A model generated the notes under the pieces. The model did no database searches and had not been told where the DNA came from. It saw only the letters and a program-made list of their open reading frames with translations. From NCBI GenBank assembly GCA_965198045.1, contig CBDAOL010000012.1, forward strand, positions 558,001-622,000: a stretch of 64,000 nucleotides of DNA, written 5' to 3'. Numbering within the stretch: the stretch's first letter is position 1; the number at the start of each line of letters is the position of its first letter. The stretch is from CBDDEC01 sp965198045. GTDB lineage: Bacteria > Chloroflexota > Dehalococcoidia > UBA2979. This document shows positions 16,620 to 25,680 of this stretch, one piece after another. A program made the translations under genes and the position numbers.

Positions 16620-17129
16620 CTAGCTGCTCGTCCCGCTGCTGCCGTTGCGGCCGCCGCCCTTCGAGCGCTCGTTCGCCTGCCGTTCCTCGAGCGCCTTGAA
16701 CGGATCGCTCGTCTGAGGGTCGTTAGTCGTGGTTGGCGCGCCGCTGTCGCTCTGCTCGGGCGCGGGCGGCGAGTCGCCGTCCGACTCGCTCACGGTCGCC
16801 GTCGAAGCGGCAGTCGGGGGCTCATCGGCAGCCTCGGCGATGCTTTCGGTCGCGGCCTGGACGTCGCTGCCGACGGACTTCAGCTCCTCGTCGAGGTTGC
16901 CGAGCTCGCGGATGGATTGCAGATCTTCCGCCTCGGCCTTGATCTCGGTCTCGATCTCGTCGACCGCAACGCGCAGATCCTTAGTCACCTCGGCGGTAAA
17001 GCGCCGGGCGATCCGGTACCACTTGCCACCCTGGCGGGCGATCTCTGGGAACCGCTCTGGTCCAACGAGTACGAGTGCGATGACGAGGACGAGCCCGGCC
17101 TCCATCGCACCGACGCCAAACAGACTCAT
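16620..17129 (-). CDS. tatB: Sec-independent translocase subunit TatB/TatA-like
   Basis: Single-span Tat component, 169 residues: N-terminal hydrophobic helix AMEAGLVLVIALVLVGPERF followed by the amphipathic helix (PEIARQGGKWYRIARRF). The GPERFPE hinge is typical of TatB rather than TatA. The remaining 90 residues are acidic/Ser-Thr-rich and poorly conserved, then a basic tail. Only this one TatA/B-type gene accompanies tatC here, so it may serve both roles, or a tatA lies elsewhere. The ATG has no ribosome site but a -10-like TATGAT 8 nt upstream. Confidence 0.9.
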   Translation of the reverse strand: MSLFGVGAMEAGLVLVIALVLVGPERFPEIARQGGKWYRIARRFTAEVTKDLRVAVDEIETEIKAEAEDLQSIRELGNLDEELKSVGSDVQAATESIAEAADEPPTAASTATVSESDGDSPPAPEQSDSGAPTTTNDPQTSDPFKALEERQANERSKGGGRNGSSGTSS

Positions 17130-17137
17130 CGCTACAG

Positions 17138-17143
17138 ATCATA
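17138..17143 (-). promoter_or_regulatory. -10 element TATGAT, leaderless-type, of the tat operon
   Basis: TATGAT on the minus strand ends 8 nt before the tatB ATG; no Shine-Dalgarno sequence lies between. It would drive tatB-tatC and possibly udg-rnj-ftsK. Confidence 0.45.
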
Positions 17144-17266
17144 CGCTGCGCGACGCCAGGCGGACTGCTGTGACGCCATGACGCGCGGCATCACTTCTGC
17201 TGCAATCTGCGTGCAGAAATCGTGTGTTCGCGCGGTCGGGTTGCGGCGGACGCGGATACGGGACGC

Positions 17267-17524
17267 CTACTCGTCGATGCCCTGGTCCTTCAGGTAGTCG
17301 ATCGCGTCCTGGACGGTCTGGATCTTCTCGGCGTCCTCATCGGAGATCTCGAGCTCAGACGAGTCGCTTGCAAACTCCTCCTCGATTGACATAATCAACT
17401 CAACGAGGTCCAGCGAGTCGGCGTTGAGATCGTCGACGAACGAAGCGTTCATCGAGACCTGGTCCTCTTCGACCCCCAGCTGCTCGACGATCAGTCCACG
17501 CACGCGCTCAAAAACTGTTGCCAC
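17267..17524 (-). CDS. acpP: Acyl carrier protein
   Basis: Carrier of growing fatty-acyl chains on a 4'-phosphopantetheine arm, 85 residues. The attachment motif NADSLDLVELIMSIEEEF places the modified serine at Ser37. The stretch FASDSSELEISDEDAEKI is slightly longer than the usual FxxxIPDEDAEKI, a small insertion between helices II and III. GTG start; GGGAGG lies about 10 nt upstream. It is the last gene of fabD-fabG-nusB-acpP, 49 nt after nusB. A gap of 137 nt to tatB contains only an imperfect inverted repeat (17195-17218) and the tatB promoter. Confidence 0.97.
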   Translation of the reverse strand: MATVFERVRGLIVEQLGVEEDQVSMNASFVDDLNADSLDLVELIMSIEEEFASDSSELEISDEDAEKIQTVQDAIDYLKDQGIDE

Positions 17525-17573
17525 TGAGAGCGATCCTCCCTGGTGCCCGGCGTCGCCGCGCGGGTCGTTCCTG

Positions 17574-18032
17574 CTAGGTCGCCGGGGCAGAACCCGGCTG
17601 CTCGGCCGTATCGTCGCCCCCAGCAGCCTGAAGGGCTACCGCGCCCAGCACCCCGTTGACGAAGCGGCCGGACGACTCGGATCCGTATCCCTTGGCGATC
17701 TCTACGGCCTCGTTGATCGCCACACGGAGCGGAGCGCGGCGAGTATCGAACAGCACTTCGTAGATTGCAAGGCGCAGCACGTTGCGGTCGACGATGGCAA
17801 TGTCCTGCAGCGGGAACGCCGTCGCGTGCTCTTCGATCGTGCGGTCGATCTCGTCGCGATGCTCCTCGACGCCACGTACGAGGTCGGCGGCGAACGTCTG
17901 CGCCTCCTCGCTCAGGGTCGCCTCGGCGAGCTGACGCACCAGCACGTCCTCGATGGCGCGGGCGCTCGAGTCCGCCTCGAACAGCACCTGCACCGCCAGG
18001 ATGCGCGAGCGTCGTCGGGAGCTGCTGGCCAT
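17574..18032 (-). CDS. nusB: Transcription antitermination protein NusB
   Basis: RNA-binding factor of the rRNA antitermination complex (with NusE/S10), 152 residues. Start at 18032 (MASSSRRRSRILAVQVLFEAD) has GAGAGGA upstream and fits the family; a longer ORF upstream is antisense-frame read-through of fabG. Typical helices: AADLVRGVEEHRDEIDRTIEEH, VDRNVLRLAIYEVLF, VAINEAVEIAKGYGSESSGRFVNGVLGAV. It sits inside a fatty-acid gene cluster, between fabG and acpP. Confidence 0.95.
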   Translation of the reverse strand: MASSSRRRSRILAVQVLFEADSSARAIEDVLVRQLAEATLSEEAQTFAADLVRGVEEHRDEIDRTIEEHATAFPLQDIAIVDRNVLRLAIYEVLFDTRRAPLRVAINEAVEIAKGYGSESSGRFVNGVLGAVALQAAGGDDTAEQPGSAPAT

Positions 18033-18058
18033 CGGTCCTCTCGTTCCTTGTCGGCCGG

Positions 18059-18829
18059 TTAGCTCATCACCACGCCACCGTCGACGTTGAACGTCTGGCC
18101 GGTGATGTAGCTTGCAGCGTCCGAGGCGAGGAACGCTGCCAGCGGCGCGATCTCTCTCGGCTCGGCGATGCGCCCCATGGGGATGCGTCCGAGCAGGAAC
18201 TCCTGCTGCTGCTCGTTGAGCCCGGCGGTCATGTCCGTATCGACGAACCCGGGTGCGATCGCGTTGACGGTGATGCTCCGCGTCGCCACCTCGAGGGCCA
18301 GCGAGCGTGTGAACCCGATGATGCCGGCCTTCGCCGCCGCGTAGTTCGCCTGGCCGGGGTTGCCCAGCCGGCCGACCACGGACGTGACGTTGATGATGCG
18401 CCCCCAGCGCGCGCGGATCATGCCCCGCAGAGCCGCCTTCGAGGTGAGGAAGGTGCCCCGCAGGTTCGTTTCGATCACGTTGTCCCACGCCTCCTCGGAC
18501 ATCCGCATGACGAGCGTGTCGTCGGTGACCCCGGCGTTGTTCACGAGGATGTCGAGCTTCCCGAAACTCTCGACCGCCTCCCCGACTACGCGCGTCACGT
18601 CCTCGGTGTTGCGGATGTCGAGGGGGGTTGCGCGACAGGATCCGGAGCCGACGCCGGACAGCTCCTTGGCGACGGCGATGGCTTCGTCCTGCTTCGAGCG
18701 GTAGGTGATCAGCACGTCGGCGCCCGCCGCGACGAGTTCGGTGGCGATGGCGCGCCCGATGCCCGCCCCGGCGCCGGTCACGATCGCCGAACGACCCTCG
18801 AGGCTGGTGCTGACCGGTCCGTCGCTCAT
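18059..18829 (-). CDS. fabG: 3-oxoacyl-[acyl-carrier-protein] reductase
   Basis: NADPH-dependent ketoreductase of fatty-acid elongation, 256 residues. SDR motifs: cofactor loop TGAGAGIGRAIA, ILVNNAGVTDDTLVMRM, catalytic Ser in VTSVVGRLGNPGQANYAAAKAG with Tyr and Lys in YAAAK, and the C-terminal APGFVDTDMT and GQTFNVDGG. The second ATG (18829) is preferred because GGGGG lies 6 nt upstream; the first ATG (18835) would overlap that site. fabD lies just upstream and nusB 26 nt downstream. Confidence 0.96.
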   Translation of the reverse strand: MSDGPVSTSLEGRSAIVTGAGAGIGRAIATELVAAGADVLITYRSKQDEAIAVAKELSGVGSGSCRATPLDIRNTEDVTRVVGEAVESFGKLDILVNNAGVTDDTLVMRMSEEAWDNVIETNLRGTFLTSKAALRGMIRARWGRIINVTSVVGRLGNPGQANYAAAKAGIIGFTRSLALEVATRSITVNAIAPGFVDTDMTAGLNEQQQEFLLGRIPMGRIAEPREIAPLAAFLASDAASYITGQTFNVDGGVVMS

Positions 18830-18839
18830 CTCCATCCCC

Positions 18840-19796
18840 CTACGCGTCGTCCCCGCCGAGGTCCTCGACGGTGCCGATGTTGCTCGTTTCGATGGCGCGG
18901 TCGATCCGGCGCAGCAGTCCGCCGAGGACCCGACCCGGGCCGAACTCGATCACGCGGGTGACGCCAGCCGCCTGCATCGTCTGGACGCTGTCCAGCCAGC
19001 GCACGGGGCTCGTCACCTGGTCGGCGAGTTCACTGACGAGGCTACTCGCGCCCTCGAGGGGCCGCGCGGTGACGTTGGAGACGACCGGCAGCTCGGGGTC
19101 GGAGAATGCGACCGTCGCGAGCACTGGACGCAGTCCGTCCGCAGCGCTCTGCATCAGCGGCGTGTGGAACGCGCCGGCGACGGCGAGCGGCACCACGCGC
19201 GTCGCACCAGCCTCGGTCGCGGCGTTCGAGGCAGTCTCGACGGCCTCGGTGGTGCCGCCGATGGTGATGTTGCCCGGGGCGTTGACGTTGCAGATGGAGG
19301 CGCCGGCTTCGCTCGTGATCGCGGAGAGCCGCTCAGGCTCGAGGCCGAGGATCGCCGCCATCGTCCCGGGCTCCGCGTCACATGCGGCCTGCATCAGCCG
19401 GCCGCGCTCGCGGACGAGCCGGACGCCATAGGCGAACGAGACTGCGCCGGCCGCGATCAGCGCGGCGTACTCGCCCAGGGAGTGGCCCGCGACAAACGCC
19501 GGTCGGACGCTGACGACCCCGCGATCGATGGCAGCGGCTAGCGCGGCGATGGCGTGAACGACGAGCGCAGGCTGCGTGTGCTCGGTGCGCATCAGCGCGT
19601 CCTCGGGGCCCTCGAAGCAGATCTTCGAGATCTCGTAGCCGAGCGCCTCGTCGGCTGCCGCAAACACCGTCGAGGCGATCGGCACCTCCTCGGCAAGGTC
19701 GCGCCCCATCCCGACGTGCTGCGCGCCCTGGCCCGGGAAGACCCACGCGGTGTCGGCAGCGACCTCCGACGGGAGTTCGAGCGAGAACGTGGTCAT
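18840..19796 (-). CDS. fabD: Malonyl CoA-acyl carrier protein transacylase
   Basis: Loads malonyl groups onto ACP, 318 residues. Motifs: WVFPGQGAQHVGMGRDL near the N-terminus, the nucleophile elbow AGHSLGEYAAL with the catalytic Ser, Arg in RGRLMQ, and AGAFHTPLM with the catalytic His. Slight differences from E. coli FabD are ordinary. ATG at 19796 is preceded by GGAGGAC. First gene of fabD-fabG-nusB-acpP. Confidence 0.96.
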   Translation of the reverse strand: MTTFSLELPSEVAADTAWVFPGQGAQHVGMGRDLAEEVPIASTVFAAADEALGYEISKICFEGPEDALMRTEHTQPALVVHAIAALAAAIDRGVVSVRPAFVAGHSLGEYAALIAAGAVSFAYGVRLVRERGRLMQAACDAEPGTMAAILGLEPERLSAITSEAGASICNVNAPGNITIGGTTEAVETASNAATEAGATRVVPLAVAGAFHTPLMQSAADGLRPVLATVAFSDPELPVVSNVTARPLEGASSLVSELADQVTSPVRWLDSVQTMQAAGVTRVIEFGPGRVLGGLLRRIDRAIETSNIGTVEDLGGDDA

Positions 19797-19835
19797 CGAG
19801 TCCTCCGGGGCGGCGTGCAGGTCCGCTCCGCAGGC

Positions 19836-19841
19836 ACTCTA
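19836..19841 (-). promoter_or_regulatory. Possible -10 element of fabD
   Basis: TAGAGT on the minus strand, 39 nt before the fabD ATG, in the 87-nt gap after rpmF. A 10-bp inverted repeat (19823-19832 with 19872-19881) brackets it. Confidence 0.35.
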
Positions 19842-19883
19842 CGGGGCGTCAGGGAAGATGTGTGAGGGACTTGCGGAGCGGCG

Positions 19884-20099
19884 CTACTCCTGGTCGTCGT
19901 CGTCGGGCGCGGCGGTGTCGTCTTCGTCCTGGTTCAGGACTTGGCGGCCGTTGTAGGTGCCGCAGACCCTGCAGGTCTGGTGGTTGATGTGCAGCGAGCG
20001 GCAGGTCGTGCAGCGGACGAGCTGAGGGACGTTGACCTTATGGTGGCCACGGCGGCTGCGCTGCTTCGCTTTCGGGGTGCGTCGCTTGGGAAGGGCCAT
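19884..20099 (-). CDS. rpmF: 50S ribosomal protein L32
   Basis: Zinc-ribbon ribosomal protein, 71 residues, starting MALPKRRTPKAKQRSRRGHHK and holding the four zinc cysteines in CTTC and CRVC. The C-terminal 16 residues (NQDEDDTAAPDDDDQE) form an acidic tail not usual in L32. Its ATG overlaps the stop of the DUF177 gene by one base (TGATG), the conserved yceD-rpmF arrangement. Confidence 0.97.
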   Translation of the reverse strand: MALPKRRTPKAKQRSRRGHHKVNVPQLVRCTTCRSLHINHQTCRVCGTYNGRQVLNQDEDDTAAPDDDDQE

Positions 20100-20635
20100 C
20101 AGTCGTGCTCCTGGTCGCGCAGCTGGTCCGCGAGTCCGGCGAGGGCTCCCCAGCGGTCATCTGTCTCGTCCGTCGGACAATCGCACCGCGCCTCGTTGCG
20201 GCGCTGCCCGCAGATCGGGCAGAGCCCCGCGCAATCGTCGCGGCAGAGGGGCTGCAGTGGGATCGCCGACTGTTCATATTGCCTCACCGCCTCGCTGAGA
20301 TCGAGGTGTCGGTGCTCGTCGATCCGGAACTCCTCGGGCTTGAGGTCGGGCGTCGGCTCGCCCGTGTCTGGCCGGCGCTCCGGCACGTACTCCTCGTCGA
20401 AGGTGATCGTGATGGTCTCCTCGACGGGATCGAGGCAGCGCCCGCACTCGAGGGCAGCGATCATGTCCAGCTCGGCGTGCACGAGGATGCCCCGAACGCT
20501 GCGGATCAGCGCCAACTCGCCGTCGATAGTGCGGGCGTAGTCGGCCTCCTCGACGGTCACGCGCTCGGCGTTCGCGACGTGACGGCGCGCACTGCCGACC
20601 GGCTCCAAAAGGAGGGTCGAGACGTTGATCAGCAC
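20099..20635 (-). CDS. DUF177/YceD family protein
   Basis: YceD-like protein, 178 residues, regularly encoded before rpmF and implicated in 23S rRNA maturation or ribosome assembly. The GTG at 20635 is chosen because GGAGGT lies 6 nt upstream; the ORF could extend 12 codons further. Typical elements: LECGRCLDPVEETITI with a Cys pair, FDEEYVPE, DLSEAVRQ, and a C-terminal Cys cluster LCRDDCAGLCPICG followed by CDC. Confidence 0.9.
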   Translation of the reverse strand: MLINVSTLLLEPVGSARRHVANAERVTVEEADYARTIDGELALIRSVRGILVHAELDMIAALECGRCLDPVEETITITFDEEYVPERRPDTGEPTPDLKPEEFRIDEHRHLDLSEAVRQYEQSAIPLQPLCRDDCAGLCPICGQRRNEARCDCPTDETDDRWGALAGLADQLRDQEHD

Positions 20636-20655
20636 GTGAACCTCCGGTAGATCCG

Positions 20656-20661
20656 ATCGTA
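20656..20661 (-). promoter_or_regulatory. -10 element TACGAT of the DUF177-rpmF operon
   Basis: TACGAT on the minus strand, about 20 nt before the DUF177 GTG and just ahead of its GGAGGT site. It lies back-to-back with the recombinase promoter in a 66-nt divergent gap. Confidence 0.5.
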
Positions 20662-20689
20662 GCATCGGCACGACATGCGTCCGTGGCGT

Positions 20690-20695
20690 TAGGAT
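20690..20695 (+). promoter_or_regulatory. -10-like TAGGAT, leaderless-type, of the recombinase gene
   Basis: TAGGAT ends 6 nt before the ATG at 20702 and no Shine-Dalgarno sequence is present. Confidence 0.4.
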
Positions 20696-20701
20696 CGGCG
20701 T

Positions 20702-22027
20702 ATGCCCGGCGAAACGTCACTCACTGCGTTCGCCTACCTGCGCGGCACCGACGAGGTTCCGCTGCCCGATCAGCGCCGCGCCGTCGAACTCCTCTCCGAA
20801 CACGAGGCCCGGCCGAACGCCATGTTCGAGGACGCCTCGCACGGCCGCGCTGAGTTGCTGCGGCTGTTGTGGACGGTCGAGCACACGCAGGCGCCCGGCG
20901 CATCGCTGGTCGTGAGCACGATGTTCGCGTTAGGCGACGACGTCACAGAGCGCGCGCTGCGGGTGCTGCAGCTGGGCGCGGTCGGCGCCGAGCTGCGACT
21001 GCTGGAAGGTGTGCTGCCGGACGGCGCATTGCTCTCCGCCTGGGGCGAGCGCAGCGTGTCCGAGCGACGACGCGAGTTGGCGCGCGAGGGGATGCGCCGC
21101 CGCGCGCTCCGCGGCGAGGTGCTGGGTCGCACCCCGTATGGATACGCGGTCGAGGCTCGGCACCTGGTGCCTGACGAACGCGAAGCGCCGATCGTGAGGC
21201 GCATGTTTGAGCGCTACCTCGCCGGTGAGGGCGTGCGCCGCATTGCCCGCGAGCTCAATGCCGACGGTGTGACGAACCGTCGAGGGCGTCCGTGGACCGC
21301 CTCCGCGGTGCGCCTGTTGCTGCGCAACCAGGTCTACATCGGCACCTACCGACGGCTGGATGTCTCGGTCTCCGGCGCGCACCAATCACTGGTCCCGCGC
21401 GGGGACTTCGAGGCGGTGCAGCGGCGAATGACACGTCGTGCGCCGCGAGCGGTGGCACGGGAGCGACATCGCTACCTCCTCGCCGGGCTGCTGCGTTGCG
21501 GCTACTGCGGCGGAAGCATGGTCGGCGCGAGCCACTCGCGTAGCGGCGGCGAGGAGCCCTACCGGTACTACCGCTGCGGCTCCGCGGTGAACGAGGGTCG
21601 CTGCTCCTACCACTCGCAGCGGACCGAGCAGCTCGAGGCGGCCGTCCGGGCGCAGCTGATGAACGCGCAGGTCACCGAGGCGGCCGCGCCCCCTCCGGGC
21701 GTCGTAGATGACGATGGTCCGAGGCCGGATCGAACACTTCTCGACGCGCTCGAGCGCTTCGGTCGCGGCGAGTGGACATGGGACGAGCTGCAACGTCGCA
21801 TGCGGTCCCACGTGCTGGCGCGCCTCGCGGAGGAACGCGCAGACCTCGAGGGCCAGGAGCGCCCCGTCTCGCTCGCCGCTGCGCGGCGAAGACTCGCGGA
21901 GGAGTGGGAGGCGCTCGAAGAGGATCAGCGCCGACGGCTGCTCGAGGGACTCGTGCGCGAGATCGTGGTGACCGACGGGCGCATCGAAATCGTCGCGAAG
22001 GCGACGGCGCCCGCGGCCGGTGTTTGA
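20702..22027 (+). CDS. Large serine recombinase-family protein with degenerate catalytic domain
   Basis: The 441-residue protein has the architecture of a large serine recombinase: a resolvase-like N-terminal domain (1-140), SERRRELAREGMRRRALRGEV linking helix, the recombinase domain (GRTPYGYAV..., IARELNADGVTNRRGRPWTASAVRLLLRNQVYIG, 142-215), a zinc ribbon with Cys266, Cys269, Cys292 and Cys301, and a C-terminal coiled region. Catalytic residues are lost: the Y-x-R-x-S motif reads AYLRGT (Thr16 where Ser should be), and the DRLxR motif is replaced by STMFALGDD (72-80). No prophage, att site or cargo is visible; neighbours are housekeeping genes. It may be a domesticated DNA-binding protein. 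Apparent leaderless start. Confidence 0.85.
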   Translation: MPGETSLTAFAYLRGTDEVPLPDQRRAVELLSEHEARPNAMFEDASHGRAELLRLLWTVEHTQAPGASLVVSTMFALGDDVTERALRVLQLGAVGAELRLLEGVLPDGALLSAWGERSVSERRRELAREGMRRRALRGEVLGRTPYGYAVEARHLVPDEREAPIVRRMFERYLAGEGVRRIARELNADGVTNRRGRPWTASAVRLLLRNQVYIGTYRRLDVSVSGAHQSLVPRGDFEAVQRRMTRRAPRAVARERHRYLLAGLLRCGYCGGSMVGASHSRSGGEEPYRYYRCGSAVNEGRCSYHSQRTEQLEAAVRAQLMNAQVTEAAAPPPGVVDDDGPRPDRTLLDALERFGRGEWTWDELQRRMRSHVLARLAEERADLEGQERPVSLAAARRRLAEEWEALEEDQRRRLLEGLVREIVVTDGRIEIVAKATAPAAGV

Positions 22028-22056
22028 TTCGGCCTGAACGTCGCGCGAGCCGATGC

Positions 22057-22062
22057 TACCCT
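22057..22062 (+). promoter_or_regulatory. Weak -10-like TACCCT before modA
   Basis: TACCCT lies 9 nt before the modA ATG with no ribosome site between. Weak match; no -35 seen. Confidence 0.3.
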
Positions 22063-22071
22063 CTCGCGGCC

Positions 22072-22836
22072 ATGCGCCGTCTCCTCCGCCTGGGCCACCT
22101 GGCGCTGCTCACCCTCGGGCTGCTCGCAGCCTGCGCCGGCGACGGCGACGCCGATCTGCGCGTCTTCGCGGCCTCGTCGTTGACCGACGTCATGCCGAGG
22201 CTCGTCGCGGCTTTCGGCGTCGAGCATCCGGACGCGTCGGTGGCGATCTCGTTCGGTGGTTCGCAGGCGCTCGCGACGCAGATCGAGGAGGGCGCGCCGG
22301 CTGATCTCTTCGTCTCCGCGAATGCCCGGCAGGCGGATCGACTCTCGGAACAGGGACTGACGGGCGAACGCCGTGATCTCGCGCGGAACGAACTGGTGAT
22401 TGCCGTGCGCGACGACAGCCCAATCGAGGCCATCGAAGACCTCGCCGGCGACGGGGTGGACATCGCGATGGGAGCGCCCGGCGTCCCGGTCGGCGAGCTG
22501 ACAGTCGAGGCCGTCCTGGCATTGCCCGAGGCGACGCGAGACGCCATCGTGGGCAACGTGATCACCGAGGATCCGAACGTGCGAGCCGTGCTCAGCCGCG
22601 TTGAGATCGGGGATACCGACGCTGCGTTCGTCTACCGCACGGATGTCGCCTCCTCGCCTCGGCTGCGCGCCGTCGGGCTGCCCGACGAGCCGTCGACGAC
22701 GTACGTCGTGGTGACCGTGGCGGACCGCGAACCGCCGACCGACGAGGCGGGTCGCTTCCTCGACTTCCTCACCGGACCGGTCGCCGCCGCGATCCTGCGT
22801 GACGCCAGGTTCGAGCCGATCGCGAGCGCGCAGTGA
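22072..22836 (+). CDS. modA: Molybdate ABC transporter substrate-binding lipoprotein
   Basis: Extracytoplasmic oxyanion-binding protein, 254 residues. N-terminal lipoprotein signal peptide with lipobox LLAAC gives membrane anchoring. Motifs typical of ModA: LRVFAASSLTDVMPRL, ISFGGSQALATQIEEGAPADLFVSAN, LARNELVIAV, AMGAPGVPVGELT, DAAFVYRTDVASS, FLDFLTGPVA. Molybdate versus tungstate preference cannot be told. Its stop overlaps the modB start by 4 nt. Confidence 0.95.
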   Translation: MRRLLRLGHLALLTLGLLAACAGDGDADLRVFAASSLTDVMPRLVAAFGVEHPDASVAISFGGSQALATQIEEGAPADLFVSANARQADRLSEQGLTGERRDLARNELVIAVRDDSPIEAIEDLAGDGVDIAMGAPGVPVGELTVEAVLALPEATRDAIVGNVITEDPNVRAVLSRVEIGDTDAAFVYRTDVASSPRLRAVGLPDEPSTTYVVVTVADREPPTDEAGRFLDFLTGPVAAAILRDARFEPIASAQ

Positions 22837-23641
22837 ACGCGGGCCGGGCGCGCCGTGCCCTCGGTGGGTCCTGGATCGTCCTCGCGGCGGCGTTCGGTCT
22901 GTTCTTCCTGGTGCCGCTGGTCGGGCTGTTCGTGCGGGCGCTGAGCGATGGCGATGTGGGAGCGGAGCTGCGCAGCGGCGCAACCTGGGAGGCGCTGACG
23001 CTGTCGATCGCGACCGCCACGCTGGCGACCGCGATCGCGATCGCGTTGGGCACGCCGCTCGCCTATCTCCTCGCCGGCTCGACCTCGAGATGGGCGCGGG
23101 CCGCCGCGACCGCACTCGAGCTGCCGATCGTGCTACCGCCGGTCGTGGCCGGCATCGCGCTGCTGACCGTGTTCGGGCGTCGCGGCTACCTCGGCGAGCC
23201 GCTCGATGAGGCGGGCATCGCCATCTCCTTTACCACCGCGGCGGTGGTGCTGGCGCAGGTCTTCGTGGCCGCGCCGTTCTACATCCGCTCGGCCTACGCC
23301 GGGTTCGTCGGCGCAGATCCACGCTACGAAGGCATCGCCTACACACTCGGGCTCTCGAGGTGGGAGACGTTCCGCCGCGTCACACTGCCCCTCGTCTGGC
23401 CCGCGCTGGCGGCGGGCGCCGTGCTCTGCTGGGCGCGCGCCCTCGGCGAGTTCGGCGCGACGCTGCTGTTCGCCGGGTCGCTGGCGGGTGAGACGCGGAC
23501 CCTCCCGATCGCCATCGTCACCGCCTTCGAGTCGCCGGCAGGGCTCGCCGGCGCCGTCTCGATCGCCGTTATCCTCGTCGCCTTCGCGGTGGCGCTGCTA
23601 CTGATCCTCGTCCGCTTCACCTCGCCGCGCGGGGCCTACCG

Positions 23642-23645
<4 letters not shown>
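22833..23645 (+). CDS. modB: Molybdate ABC transporter permease
   Basis: Membrane channel of the molybdate importer, 270 residues from a GTG overlapping the modA stop. Five to six hydrophobic spans are visible, such as IVLAAAFGLFFLVPLVGLFV and LSIATATLATAIAIALGTPLAYLL. The EAA motif for contact with the ATPase is YEGIAYTLGLSRWETFRRVTLPLVWPALAAGA (Gly in LGLS). WARALGEFGATLLFAG is typical of ModB. Stop overlaps the modC start by 4 nt. Confidence 0.95.
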
Positions 23646-24745
<1,100 letters not shown>

Positions 24746-24754
24746 GATCGACGC

Positions 24755-25137
24755 GCCAGGGAGCCGGGTGGTCGCCGGCGTCGCCTTCGGGCGGTGCGGG
24801 AGGAAAGTCCGAACTCCATCGGGCAGGGTGCCGGTTAACGGCCGGGCGGCGTAAGCCGACGGAAAGTGCCACAGAAACAAACCGCCATCCGAGGTTCGCC
24901 TCGGGCGGTAAGGGTGAAATGGTGCGGTAAGAGCGCACCGGCGTCCCGGAGACGGGGCGGCCGGGCAAACCCCACCCGGAGCAAGGCCAAATAGGGGAAC
25001 CATCGGGACGCCCGACCCGGTTCCCGGGTAGGCCGCTGGAGGTGGCGGGCAACCGCCGCCGTAGATGGATGACTACCGCCGCCTCGCCGCTGGGGCGTAT
25101 CGAGGCGGTACAGAATTCGGCTTACAGGCTCCCTGGC
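24755..25137 (+). ncRNA. rnpB: RNase P RNA (bacterial type A)
   Basis: Catalytic RNA that removes 5' leaders from tRNA precursors. The ends are defined by an 11-bp perfect P1 helix: GCCAGGGAGCC at 24755-24765 with GGCTCCCTGGC at 25127-25137. Conserved blocks are visible in order: GAGGAAAGTCCG near 24799 (P4 5' strand), GTGCCACAGAAACAAACCGCC, AGGGTGAAA, AAACCCCACCCGGAGCAAGGCCAAATAGG (positions 24966-24995), and the universal ACAGAATTCGGCTTACAGG near the 3' end (P4 3' strand). Size 383 nt and the GCAAGGCCAAAT segment fit type A. Confidence 0.97.
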
Positions 25138-25147
25138 AGCCCCACCC

Positions 25148-25679
25148 ATGAACGGATCGATCGCCATGGCGAGCGTCGAGATCGCGATCCGGCGATTGGA
25201 GTCACGCGACGCTCCGGTGATGCTGCGGCGTTCGAGGCCATCGGCTGGCCGAAGCCGGAGAGTCAGTTCGCTCGCTACACAGCGGAGCAGTCGAGCGGTG
25301 AGCGAGATTGTTGGGTAGCAGAAGTGGGCGGCGTCTTCGCGGGCTACGTCACGTTGGTCTGGCGCCCGAACTATCCTCCGCTACTCGCAGCCAGACTCCC
25401 AGAGATCCAGGACCTCAACGTTCTTGAGCGCTTCCGCCGGCAGGGAGTGGGAGCAACGCTGGTCGACGCCGCCGAGGCCGAGGCGGCGACCCGTGTCGAC
25501 GAGGTGGGGATTGGCGTCGGCCTACACCCGGATACAGCGCCGCCCAGCGGATGTACGTGCTCCGCGGGTACGTGCCCGACGCCAATGGGGTGACCTATGC
25601 GGACGTGCCGGCGTCCGAGGGCGCCTTAGTAACGGTTGACGACGACCTGGTGCTGCACTTCACCAAGCGGCTCCGGTAA
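25148..25679 (+). pseudogene. GNAT acetyltransferase gene with two frameshifts
   Basis: Three successive reading frames together give one GNAT protein of about 175 residues. Frame 1: MNGSIAMASVEIAIRRLESRDAP from the ATG at 25148 (or 25166). Frame 2 from about 25215: AAFEAIGWPKPESQFARYTAEQ ..., DLNVLERFRRQGVGATLVDAAE, the acetyl-CoA-binding motif A. Frame 3 from about 25530: SAAQRMYVLRGYVPDANGV ... LVLHFTKRLR and the TAA at 25677. Each shift is in the same direction, consistent with two one-base losses (GATACAGC where GATTACAGC is expected). Either a decaying gene or sequence errors. It starts 10 nt after rnpB. Confidence 0.65.
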
Positions 25680-25680
25680 G

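Noticed and set aside
17195..17218. TTCTGC...GCAGAA repeat after acpP as a terminator
   Set aside because: Short arms, 12-nt loop, no T-run.
19823..19881. 10-bp inverted repeat CCGCTCCGCA/TGCGGAGCGG between rpmF and fabD as a terminator
   Set aside because: Loop of 39 nt and no T-run; mentioned only as context of the fabD promoter.
20702..22027. Integrated element or prophage around the recombinase gene
   Set aside because: Neighbours on both sides are conserved housekeeping genes and no att repeats, tRNA or phage genes are present.
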